A stretch of DNA of 8,051 nt from Candidatus Methanophagales archaeon (GCA_030621535.1 JAUXHM010000041.1:1-8051); one strand, 5' to 3'; positions 1 to 6,387 are shown, numbered from the stretch's first letter. The notes: a model not told the origin generated them from the sequence alone. Numbers and translations: made by a program.

Positions 1-436
1 CTTCGCGGGCGCTGACATTATGACCTTCGGCAAGGCACTTATCAGCGATCTCGCAGACCCGGTCAGCAGTCTTGAGCCACTCTTCGTACCAGCTTTCGCA
101 ATCTCCCTCCTTGATGCGAGAGGCGGTGCACAGACACTCTTCGTAGTCAGCACCACCATAGTAAGAATATCCAATCGTTCTCTGAAATTGAAAGGCAAAC
201 GATGGGTCATGAAACACGACCTTCATCCATGGCGTTTTTTCTACTGCTTCTTTCTCCAAATCGGTTTTCAAAGGAGGAGTAGGACTTGGGAATGGAGTTG
301 GTGTTAGCATGGGTGTTACTGTTACCGCAGGTGTAGCTGGTTCTTCCTCAATGCATCCTGTAAACATCGCAACTGTCACAATTGCACATACTACAATAAT
401 ACCTGTGCCTATGCTTATTCCAAGTTTCTTATTCAT
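1..436 (-). CDS. Lipoprotein alpha/beta hydrolase, N-terminal part (runs off left edge)
   Basis: Reading the minus strand from ATG at 436 gives 145 open codons to the window edge. Residues 5-27 form a hydrophobic signal segment ending in a lipobox (MFTGC, lipidated Cys28). A Thr/Pro-rich linker follows at about 33-57, as in archaeal surface lipoproteins tethered outside the membrane. From about residue 76 the sequence (FQRTIGYSYYGGADYEEC, then ESWYEEW and AEGHNVSARE) matches, from memory, the N-terminal helical region of alpha/beta hydrolases of the FrsA/DUF1100/pseudooxynicotine-hydrolase type. The nucleophile elbow and catalytic triad would lie beyond the edge, so activity and substrate are not visible. 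The start codon overlaps the stop of the upstream two-TM gene (ATGA at 433-436), implying translational coupling. The lipoprotein start is secure; the hydrolase assignment is fairly good. Confidence 0.75.
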   Translation of the reverse strand, partial: MNKKLGISIGTGIIVVCAIVTVAMFTGCIEEEPATPAVTVTPMLTPTPFPSPTPPLKTDLEKEAVEKTPWMKVVFHDPSFAFQFQRTIGYSYYGGADYEECLCTASRIKEGDCESWYEEWLKTADRVCEIADKCLAEGHNVSARE

Positions 437-714
437 TTTCTTTCTTCCTTCTCCATGATTTCTTCAATCTTCTTTTCCTCCCTCTCTTTGCCAAATTTGC
501 CGAAAACTCTTATTGCATGCCAAATAAGACCGATTCCCCAGAAAGCGGTTACCCAGTAGAACCATAGCTGATTTGGGCTGGTCACGAGGTTAATAGCGAC
601 GAGCACTATATTCACAACGATATAAGAGATTAAATGTGCGTAAAATTTCCTTAGCTCTTCCACTCTTGCTTTTGCCCTTTTATATTTTTCCTCATCCATT
701 TTTATATCCACCAT
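433..714 (-). CDS. Small 2TM-domain membrane protein
   Basis: This 93-residue protein has a charged N-terminus, two hydrophobic segments (about 27-45 and 51-68) and a Lys/Glu-rich cytoplasmic-looking tail (72-93). The pattern RVEELRKFYAHL, then YIVVNIVLVAIN, then WFYWVTAFWGIGLIWHA matches the 2TM domain family (conserved FY.HL, N..L..IN, WGIGL..H). In bacteria this domain is found alone or attached to histidine kinases and LytTR regulators; its biochemical role is unknown. The ATG at 714 is preferred over the internal ATG (codon 6) because a TATA-like box lies about 26 bp upstream, fitting a leaderless transcript. Its stop overlaps the lipoprotein start, so the two are co-translated. The 38-bp gap to the Dop-like gene leaves room for read-through as well. 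Confidence 0.85.
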   Translation of the reverse strand: MVDIKMDEEKYKRAKARVEELRKFYAHLISYIVVNIVLVAINLVTSPNQLWFYWVTAFWGIGLIWHAIRVFGKFGKEREEKKIEEIMEKEERK

Positions 715-735
715 ACATATTGTAGCTGACCATCC

Positions 736-745
736 CTTTATAAAG
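736..745 (-). promoter_or_regulatory. TATA-like box for the 2TM/lipoprotein pair
   Basis: CTTTATAAAG is a perfect palindrome between the Dop-like stop (753) and the 2TM start (714). Its centre is about 26 bp from the ATG, the usual TATA-to-start distance in archaea, so transcription would begin at or next to the start codon (leaderless). No convincing Shine-Dalgarno sequence is seen in between, which agrees with this. Confidence 0.5.
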
Positions 746-752
746 CTTTCGG

Positions 753-2309
753 TTACAATATCACCTTATCTGGATACAACTCCTTTGCAGCGGATAGAAC
801 ATCCTCTATTTGCTTTCCCTCCACCATTTTCGTCCCTATCTCTTCCTTATTCAGCATAAACGGCTCATCTAACATTATTTTCGCCTCATCAAGCACCATC
901 GTCGACCAGCTGACACTTCGCACATGCGAGCCATACCTTCTCAACATTTCAACCTTGAAAAAGTCCCGTGTCTGTTCGGGCGCATTATGCAATGCGTATT
1001 TCACCCTATCCGATAAAGCCCCCCAATCAACTTCTGGCAATGCTCGCTTTGCGAATGCCCGCGACTCCTTCGGATTGTAAAGGCAACTGCCTTTCAGACT
1101 GTCTTCGCCATCCTGAATGCCGTACAGCGCACTTTCGTCCACCAGCGCGTATTGGTTACAGATGCTCATTCCTTCAGCGGCATTTTTTGGCTCATAATTC
1201 ACAAGCAATGCCAATTTCGTCACCCAATCAATCCCATCCACGTATTTTTCGAGCTGCCGCGCTTCTAAGTCCTCTATCACTTCTTTTAAGCATTTTCTCC
1301 CTATTTCAGTCCATTTTTGGTCTTTTTTTTCCTCCCCCATCTCTTCATACATCGCCTCTATCCGTTCGTGATAAAACCGGAGAATGGAAACGGCATCCGT
1401 GGACTCACCGTTCTTCAACTTTAGCTTCCACTCGCATTCCTGTGTATCTGCCGATATCTTTTTGAACGTTCTCACAGGGTCTTCTATCTCGGGCGCGTTG
1501 TCCAGAAACCCCGATTCAAATGCACTGATTACCATCGCTTGCGTGATGTCACGTAAGAAAATCGCGTATTCAGAACGAAGCGCTTCGTAATGTATGTCGT
1601 GCAGTCGCCAGTATTGACGTGCAGCATGCGGCTGGTCTCGCGTGTTCAGAATGCCTCTGCCCGCTGTGGTCGAAAGAGAGGATGGATGAACAACAAACAT
1701 CGCTCTTGGCGAAATAACGAACTTCACGCCCTCTTTACCAATAGTATCTCCCGAAACAACGTCTCCTGCCCCTGTGAACAGTATTCTTGTAACCATCCAG
1801 GGTATTAGCGCCTTCTCTACACGACTCCAATCCCTGCACGCTGCCCTTTTTGTTATTATATTCCCGTGTGTGGCGTACGTATTGGTCTTTACTCTTTTTA
1901 CACCCGCACCAGAGCGACTGAAGAAATTCGCAACATTATTCTTATGGACAACCACTTTTTTCTTTAACGCCAGACTCGCCTCTTTTGACCCCATAAAAGC
2001 ATATATCTCGGATGCTTTGTCGTATGCCACGGCATCAAAAGGGTTGTTGTAAGAAGGCGTTGATATTTCAAGATGCCCCATATCGTTATAAATCCGACAG
2101 CCGTTTTCACCAAACGAAGAAGCTATTTTCGATTCATGCGCCTCTTGCGATACCTCAGTAGCGGTATCCCAGTTCACATCACGTGAAAATTTTCTTCGTT
2201 TTAAACCTTGAATCGCAGCGTTAACGAGCAAAGAGGGATTTAAACTTACTTTTATACTCAACGGATATTCCTGCTCTATCCCTCTTATCTTATTTTCCGT
2301 CCCTGCCAC
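753..2309 (-). CDS. Dop-like protein, Pup ligase/deamidase superfamily
   Basis: This 518-residue protein belongs to the glutamine-synthetase-like PafA/Dop family, which ligates Pup to lysines (PafA) or deamidates and removes it (Dop); family members are about 450-500 residues. Visible motifs: the metal/ATP ExE pair (GIEQEY, E12/E14); NGCRIYND at 69-76, whose D76 aligns with the catalytic Asp; HLEISTP at 79-85; HKNN at 122-125; IPWMVTRILFTGAG at 169-182; ISPRA at 199-203; NTRDQPHA at 222-229; WRLH at 234-237; IDW.TKL near 360; and the C-terminal APEQTRDFF..E.LRR near 443-458. The W-D-rich stretch between ExE and NG (47-69) resembles a shortened Dop loop, so I call it Dop-like. Oddities: the usual HEN motif reads HGN (148-150) and RDEPH reads RDQPH. 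It starts with GTG, chosen because GGAG lies 8 bp upstream. Substrate in this organism is inferred only. Confidence 0.85.
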   Translation of the reverse strand: MAGTENKIRGIEQEYPLSIKVSLNPSLLVNAAIQGLKRRKFSRDVNWDTATEVSQEAHESKIASSFGENGCRIYNDMGHLEISTPSYNNPFDAVAYDKASEIYAFMGSKEASLALKKKVVVHKNNVANFFSRSGAGVKRVKTNTYATHGNIITKRAACRDWSRVEKALIPWMVTRILFTGAGDVVSGDTIGKEGVKFVISPRAMFVVHPSSLSTTAGRGILNTRDQPHAARQYWRLHDIHYEALRSEYAIFLRDITQAMVISAFESGFLDNAPEIEDPVRTFKKISADTQECEWKLKLKNGESTDAVSILRFYHERIEAMYEEMGEEKKDQKWTEIGRKCLKEVIEDLEARQLEKYVDGIDWVTKLALLVNYEPKNAAEGMSICNQYALVDESALYGIQDGEDSLKGSCLYNPKESRAFAKRALPEVDWGALSDRVKYALHNAPEQTRDFFKVEMLRRYGSHVRSVSWSTMVLDEAKIMLDEPFMLNKEEIGTKMVEGKQIEDVLSAAKELYPDKVIL

Positions 2310-2317
2310 TTCCCTTT

Positions 2318-2321
2318 CTCC
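2318..2321 (-). promoter_or_regulatory. Shine-Dalgarno of the Dop-like gene
   Basis: On the minus strand AAAGGAGAAAGGGAA precedes the GTG at 2309. The GGAG lies 8 bp from the start codon, which supports this GTG. Confidence 0.6.
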
Positions 2322-2331
2322 TTTATTATAA

Positions 2332-2341
2332 CTTATAAATA
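2332..2341 (+). promoter_or_regulatory. TATA-like box in the divergent promoter region
   Basis: CTTATAAATA lies in a very AT-rich 76-bp divergent spacer (2310-2385). For the plus-strand small gene it predicts a transcription start near 2363, giving a leader of roughly 20 bases. On the minus strand the same stretch reads TTTATAAG, and an additional AT-rich stretch (TTTAATAAATT, about 2345-2355) could serve the Dop-like gene while keeping its GGAG in the transcript. The two genes therefore probably share regulatory DNA. Confidence 0.45.
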
Positions 2342-2385
2342 AAGAATTTATTAAAGAAAACGAAAAATCAAATGGGCAATTGAAA

Positions 2386-2568
2386 ATGAAAAGGGAAGAT
2401 TTTTTTGAAGAATGGAAAGGGGATTGGAAGGGAAGGAAGGAAGAATTTCATACCAATCAAGCCGAACTGTTCAGACATATCAGGGATAGAAAAAATCTGG
2501 AAATTAACGAGATAAAAGAAGTTCTAAAGAAGCATCCAGAGTACACTTTTAAGTACAAAAAAGAGTAG
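2386..2568 (+). CDS. 60-residue charged protein ending in Glu; candidate Pup-like modifier
   Basis: I do not recognise the family. From the ATG at 2386 the product is 60 residues; an in-frame TTG two codons earlier (2380) would give 62. It is highly charged (about 11 Lys, 5 Arg, 14 acidic), with an aromatic N-terminal part (FFEEWKGDWKG, 6-16) and a likely helical second half (26-50). The last residues are EVLKKHPEYTFKYKKE, ending in a C-terminal Glu. Bacterial Pup is a 60-70-residue, mostly disordered protein whose C-terminal helix (…DVLEENAEDFVRAY…) ends in Glu or Gln. Size, terminal Glu and the 'VL…Y' spacing are similar, and it is divergent from a Dop-like gene. Against this: no Gly-Gly before the end, many lysines, two Trp. 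It could instead be a small regulator. Codon use is archaeal and it has its own terminator, so the gene itself looks real. Confidence 0.7.
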   Translation: MKREDFFEEWKGDWKGRKEEFHTNQAELFRHIRDRKNLEINEIKEVLKKHPEYTFKYKKE

Positions 2569-2582
2569 CCTGCATCTACAAG

Positions 2583-2620
2583 AAAAAAAACAGGGGGCAT
2601 GAATAAAAAAGCCCCTTTTT
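2583..2620. terminator. Bidirectional hairpin terminator between convergent genes
   Basis: GGGGC (2594-2598) pairs with GCCCC (2611-2615) around a 12-base loop, followed on the plus strand by TTTTT (2616-2620). On the minus strand the same stem is followed by CTG and a run of eight T (complement of 2583-2590). It would end both the plus-strand small gene and the minus-strand HicB-like operon. Confidence 0.65.
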
Positions 2621-2625
2621 ATTAC

Positions 2626-2895
2626 TTAAATACCTATATCAGCGGACTCGAATCCCACTATCTTCTTCTCTATTTTCAACACCCTATCCTCTACGGCATA
2701 ACCGGCTTCTGCCAAAAAATCGTTCAACGTCCCAAGCTTGGCTGTTTCTTCCAGTTGTATCTCTATAACCTCTCTCAAATTCTTCTTTGCTTCTTCAGAT
2801 GTATGACCACAACTTGCAACGTCCAACTCGGGGCAATATGCCGTGAACACCCCTCCTTCCTTCCATATTTCAACAGTAGCGATTATCTTTTTCAT
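2626..2895 (-). CDS. Solitary HicB-like protein
   Basis: This 89-residue protein has the N-terminal HicB fold (partial RNase-H-like): strand ATVEIWKEGGVFTAYCPELDV (6-26), the ASCGHTSEEAKKNL turn and helix (27-40), then a long helix REVIEIQLEE (41-50). In HicAB toxin-antitoxin pairs this domain binds the HicA toxin; solitary copies are common in archaea and their role is unclear. No HicA-like dsRBD gene is present on either side, and no C-terminal HTH or ribbon-helix-helix DNA-binding domain is evident (the tail after about 60 is short). It starts 6 bp after the PafA-like stop, so it is the last gene of that operon and ends at the bidirectional terminator. Its linkage to the ligase-like gene may mean a partner or adaptor role, which is inference. 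Confidence 0.8.
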   Translation of the reverse strand: MKKIIATVEIWKEGGVFTAYCPELDVASCGHTSEEAKKNLREVIEIQLEETAKLGTLNDFLAEAGYAVEDRVLKIEKKIVGFESADIGI

Positions 2896-2901
2896 TGTTA
2901 G

Positions 2902-4659
2902 CTAAACGTCTTCTTCCTCACCCCTGCTCTCCTCTTCCGCCCTGTTTATCTCTTCTAACCGTTTCTTTATCGTGTCCTCATTCCAGCCATCCAGTTCATC
3001 AAATCTATACGTCTTATTATTAGAATACAGCAAATAGTCCAAATAAGGATTCCTGACTATTCTGTTCCTTATTTCTCTGCTTATCTCCTCCTCCCAGCCT
3101 CTTACGTCTTCTTCCTCTGCCAGAAGCCGCACAAGAACCTGCCTCGTCGCCTCACCTCGCCTCCGTTCACGCAAAAACACTACCACCGCGCTTGGCATCC
3201 TCGCAAGTTCCGGATACCTTTCAAACATCCGCGAATATTCTTCTCCCGTTGGTCTACCCATGTCTATCTTTATCTTTGGCTCCCTGTTTATCGTTATCTT
3301 ATTCCAGCTCAGTGCCGCATTCCCAAATTTCGATGCAAGTCTTACCCTCAGCTCCGCCCTTGAATCCTTCGGTGGAAATAACAACGCTTCTCCTATCTCC
3401 TCTTCCGTTAATATTCGTTCAACGCCTATTTTATCCGCTATGCGCTCGTATAAGTCATAATCGCAGAGATTGGTGAAATCAAACGAAGCCGCTATCTCTT
3501 TCTCTATCTCCTCATCCATCATGTAGATGCTCCGATAATCGAATTTCCCTTTTGATGTGTATTTATAATCAAAATCATCTATCTCGTTCTTTATCACCCA
3601 TAATTTCATCACCCATTCCAAACGCCGCACCACATAAGGGTCTTCAAGCAATCCCTGCCTGAACTTATCACAAAGCTTCTTGAACGTATCCAACACGTAT
3701 TTGTCCCAGTAGGACGTCTCTCGTTCCTCAAACAGCTCCTCTATCACTGCGAGATAATTTGCCTCTAAGTAATCAATCGCCAACTCCGTCCTTCCGTTCG
3801 TCAGTTTTACCCGCCAATCGCCTTCGGTATTCGCGGAAATGTCTTTAAATGTTTGAAGTGGATTCCAGATGTCCTCCACGTGCGAGAGTTTTCCTGTTTC
3901 TATTGCATCCAGAACATACGACGTGAGCGCATTATTGAGCAGCCGCGTAACTTCCGAGCGAACACCCTCACCCGATGTGACATGCACACGGTATTTGTCT
4001 TTTGTGCCCAACGGCTCATCGCGTGTAGACAATATAGGCCATTGAGACGGTGACTCGGTAAGAACCCGCTTTGAAACCATCGCTTTTGGCGAAATCACGT
4101 ATTTTAAACCCTCTTTCTCCGCTACAAAACCGCCAGCACCAAAAAATATCTTCCGAAGTATTAAAAAAGGTATAAACAGATTCTCTTTACCCACAAAGTT
4201 CCGCCGCACCACCTCATAGGATTCGTGCGTGCCCCTGCTATATCTCTTGTCTATCTCCACGTTTGCTTTCCAGCACTGGATGTATGAAGGGGCATTTGCC
4301 CTTTTTCTCAATTTCTCCCGGTATTTTTTATTTGCTCGCTCTACACCTATCTGCATGTACAGCTCCGCAGCTTTATCGTATTTCAGCGCCTCGAAGGCAT
4401 TTCTGCACTCGGGTGTGGCTATCTCCAGGTGACCACCCGTGCAGATATAAATCCGCGAGCCGTTTCTCAAAAACCCGTCGTTTCTCCTCCGCAGCTTCGA
4501 GCATATCGCATCCGTTCCGTCAAAAAAGGTATAAGTCTCAAGTGCGTGAATCACCTCGTCAACATGATAAAATCTCGCATACCTGTACAAACCCGGCGAT
4601 TCTGAACTTATACCCACTCTAAATTCGTGCTCTACCCCTTGCCATTTGTTCAAATCCAT
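2902..4659 (-). CDS. PafA-like protein with Cys replacing the catalytic Asp
   Basis: At 585 residues this second member of the Pup ligase/deamidase superfamily is about 100 residues longer than usual. Motifs: GVEHEF (ExE pair E10/E12); FLRNGSRIYICTGGHLEIAT at 63-82, followed by PEC, very close to the PafA motif [20 protein letters not shown] as I remember it, but with C73 in place of the catalytic Asp; KAN at 131-133 where KNN is usual; THES at 144-147 for HEN; IPFLILRKIFFGAG at 163-176; STRDEPL at 211-217 (His lost); YRVHV at 223-227; LEWVMKL near 347-353; and the PafA-like C-terminal stretch ILTEEEIGEALLFPP..SRAELR (416-437). Residues about 470-585 form an extension I do not recognise, with an acidic tail. 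It follows the ATPase after 96 bp with no clear TATA box or Shine-Dalgarno. The family is clear; ligase activity is uncertain. Confidence 0.82.
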   Translation of the reverse strand: MDLNKWQGVEHEFRVGISSESPGLYRYARFYHVDEVIHALETYTFFDGTDAICSKLRRRNDGFLRNGSRIYICTGGHLEIATPECRNAFEALKYDKAAELYMQIGVERANKKYREKLRKRANAPSYIQCWKANVEIDKRYSRGTHESYEVVRRNFVGKENLFIPFLILRKIFFGAGGFVAEKEGLKYVISPKAMVSKRVLTESPSQWPILSTRDEPLGTKDKYRVHVTSGEGVRSEVTRLLNNALTSYVLDAIETGKLSHVEDIWNPLQTFKDISANTEGDWRVKLTNGRTELAIDYLEANYLAVIEELFEERETSYWDKYVLDTFKKLCDKFRQGLLEDPYVVRRLEWVMKLWVIKNEIDDFDYKYTSKGKFDYRSIYMMDEEIEKEIAASFDFTNLCDYDLYERIADKIGVERILTEEEIGEALLFPPKDSRAELRVRLASKFGNAALSWNKITINREPKIKIDMGRPTGEEYSRMFERYPELARMPSAVVVFLRERRRGEATRQVLVRLLAEEEDVRGWEEEISREIRNRIVRNPYLDYLLYSNNKTYRFDELDGWNEDTIKKRLEEINRAEEESRGEEEDV

Positions 4660-4714
4660 TTTTATTGCATGTTACGGCAGCGGTATGGTGTGATATGATG
4701 TGATGTGTGAGTTG

Positions 4715-4745
4715 TCAGGTGTTAGCATCTAAGCCAAACACCTGA
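4715..4745. repeat. Perfect 9-bp inverted repeat between ATPase and PafA-like genes
   Basis: TCAGGTGTT (4715-4723) and AACACCTGA (4737-4745) are perfect complements around a 13-base loop. In the minus-strand transcript the hairpin sits about 11 bases after the ATPase stop and about 55 bases before the PafA-like start. There is no T-run, so it is more likely an attenuator, RNA-processing or stability element, or a protein operator, than a strong terminator. The rest of the 96-bp spacer is TG-rich (TGATATGATGTGATGTG) and holds nothing else I can name. Confidence 0.55.
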
Positions 4746-4755
4746 AACCTCAACC

Positions 4756-6387
4756 CTAAAAGTGCATCCCTGTCTCTTCCTCTGGCATCGCGCCAAACCC
4801 TGACGTCAATATCTCCTCTGCTCTTCGCTCCACAAACTTGTCAAAGCCCTCCTTCAGATGCCCCATGTTCACTCCTATCTCTTCTATGCGTTTATACCGC
4901 TTCTGCAAGTCCTTCGTCTTGTCCCCCGCATCTAGTATCGCTGCAATTCCTTCATTATCCCACATTCTCCTCATATCCTCGTTGTTGATCACTCCTTTTT
5001 TCAACATCAGCAATGTCCTCTCTTCCAATGCCTTGTCCCTTGCATAGTTGAATATCTGCGCTATGAACCTCCCGGTTATCGTATCTGCCCTCTTTATCCG
5101 CCCTATTTCTGTCTCAACATACTTATCGCTGTACATATAGCCGACAATCTCTTTCACCAGATGCAACCGCGCTTCTTCTTCTCCTCCTTCTTCCTTTATC
5201 AAGTAGCGGTCAACAGGAATCGTTTTAGCATATAGAGAGGCAATGGAATACACCGCTTCTTTATCCGGCTTTGGAACCTCAATTATCTTGTCAAATCTCG
5301 CCCGGAATGCCGAATCTATAAGATACAACCTGTTCGTTGCTCCTATCACGGTAAGGTGTGGATGCAGCGCATGGAAACCCTCCAACAGGTCCAGCAGCTG
5401 CCCGGTGACTCTCTCTGGCGCTCCCGAAGAGCCCGTGTACATCCCCCTTTCCTGTGCTAATGCATCTATCTCATCAAAGAAAATCACACCATAGTTATTT
5501 TCCCCTTCCTCTAATTTCGCGTTCGCCGCCTCGAACACCATTCGCACATTGCGCTCTGATTCGCCGAGCCACATACTGAAAAGTTCCCCTGCTCCTATCT
5601 TTACAAATTCACAGTTAGGTAATGCCGATGCCAACGCCTTTGCACACATCGTTTTCCCGCAGCCCGGCGGACCATACATTAATATCCTCCTCGAGCATTC
5701 GCCGTATTTTGTATAATCATCGGGGTTCACCATCGGAAGAATAATACTCTTTATTAATTCCTGCTTTATCCCCTTTAACCCGCCAATGTCATTAAAACTC
5801 ACCCCAGGATTCTTTGTGACTTCGTAGCGAGAGATTGCCTTTTCTTTGTAACTCTTCTGTATATCATACGTGCCGGGAAGAAGCCCCACCTTCATTCCCT
5901 CTTTTACCATTTCCGCTTCATCTTGTCTCAGCCGTTTATATATCTTACCACGCCCTTTCCCGGTTGATATTTTTCCTATCCATTCGTCGCCGTCCTGCAT
6001 CAACTCTTCTATCTCCCCCGCTTCTAAATCCACCATTCTGTCGTACACCTTCGTGATGCCTATGGTAAATCCACTGGGGTTGTTCCTGTCCGGGATACGC
6101 CCTACAAATACAAATTTACCCGACTTCAAATCCTTTATCTCCATCTCTGTTAGCGTTCCGTAGGGTAAAGCCTTTAATGCACCATTCAGATTAACGATGG
6201 CGCCTTCTTCTGTCTTCTCCACTACAAATCCACAGTCCAAAGGCGGCGACCGTGATTTAGACACGAGTTTCTCCAAATCCAGTTTATACGCCTCTGTCTC
6301 CTCGTATTTCCGCATCAACCGCCGATAGTCGCTCTCTAACCGTTCATACTCGTATCTTGGGATATAGTCCCCTTCCATTTCTTCCAT
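4756..6387 (-). CDS. Mpa/ARC-like proteasomal AAA+ ATPase
   Basis: This 543-residue ring ATPase is of the type that unfolds substrates for the 20S proteasome. Regions: N-terminal coiled coil (about 10-47), two OB-like segments (about 51-118 and 122-180), then one AAA+ module opening with VSFNDIGGL (196-204). Walker A is GPPGCGKT (239-246), Walker B IFFDE (302-306), sensor 1 N352, and aromatic pore loop W273-L274-G275. TGRFIAQIFNYARDKAL (438-454) resembles the C-domain of Mpa/ARC. About 195 residues precede the AAA+ module, fitting Mpa/ARC rather than PAN, which is near 400 residues with one OB fold. Oddities: the arginine-finger segment RPGRFD is shortened to FRARFD (361-366), and the C-terminus is MHF, an imperfect HbYX proteasome-docking motif. 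It starts at ATG with a GGGTGG Shine-Dalgarno. Likely first gene of an operon with the PafA-like and HicB-like genes. Confidence 0.87.
   Translation of the reverse strand: MEEMEGDYIPRYEYERLESDYRRLMRKYEETEAYKLDLEKLVSKSRSPPLDCGFVVEKTEEGAIVNLNGALKALPYGTLTEMEIKDLKSGKFVFVGRIPDRNNPSGFTIGITKVYDRMVDLEAGEIEELMQDGDEWIGKISTGKGRGKIYKRLRQDEAEMVKEGMKVGLLPGTYDIQKSYKEKAISRYEVTKNPGVSFNDIGGLKGIKQELIKSIILPMVNPDDYTKYGECSRRILMYGPPGCGKTMCAKALASALPNCEFVKIGAGELFSMWLGESERNVRMVFEAANAKLEEGENNYGVIFFDEIDALAQERGMYTGSSGAPERVTGQLLDLLEGFHALHPHLTVIGATNRLYLIDSAFRARFDKIIEVPKPDKEAVYSIASLYAKTIPVDRYLIKEEGGEEEARLHLVKEIVGYMYSDKYVETEIGRIKRADTITGRFIAQIFNYARDKALEERTLLMLKKGVINNEDMRRMWDNEGIAAILDAGDKTKDLQKRYKRIEEIGVNMGHLKEGFDKFVERRAEEILTSGFGAMPEEETGMHF

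Noticed and set aside
20..307. 95-codon open frame on the plus strand
   Set aside because: The opposite strand encodes the lipoprotein hydrolase with signal peptide, lipobox and recognisable domain.
968..1465. 165-codon open frame on the plus strand
   Set aside because: It lies wholly inside the Dop-like gene on the opposite strand, has Ser/Pro-rich low-information content and no family motifs.
2626..2895. A HicAB toxin-antitoxin module
   Set aside because: No HicA-like reading frame is present on either side; downstream is only the terminator.
2599..2901. 100-codon open frame on the plus strand
   Set aside because: It starts inside the bidirectional terminator and is antisense to the HicB-like gene, which has clear family features.
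753..4659. The GS-fold proteins as glutamate-cysteine ligase or glutamine synthetase
   Set aside because: The combination of GIExE, NGxRxY, HLE, NTRDxP and RLH motifs in order matches the Pup ligase/deamidase family, not GS or GCL.
4756..6387. Assignment of the ATPase as PAN
   Set aside because: The region before the AAA+ module is long enough for a coiled coil plus two OB folds, the C-domain resembles Mpa/ARC, and the neighbours are PafA/Dop-like.
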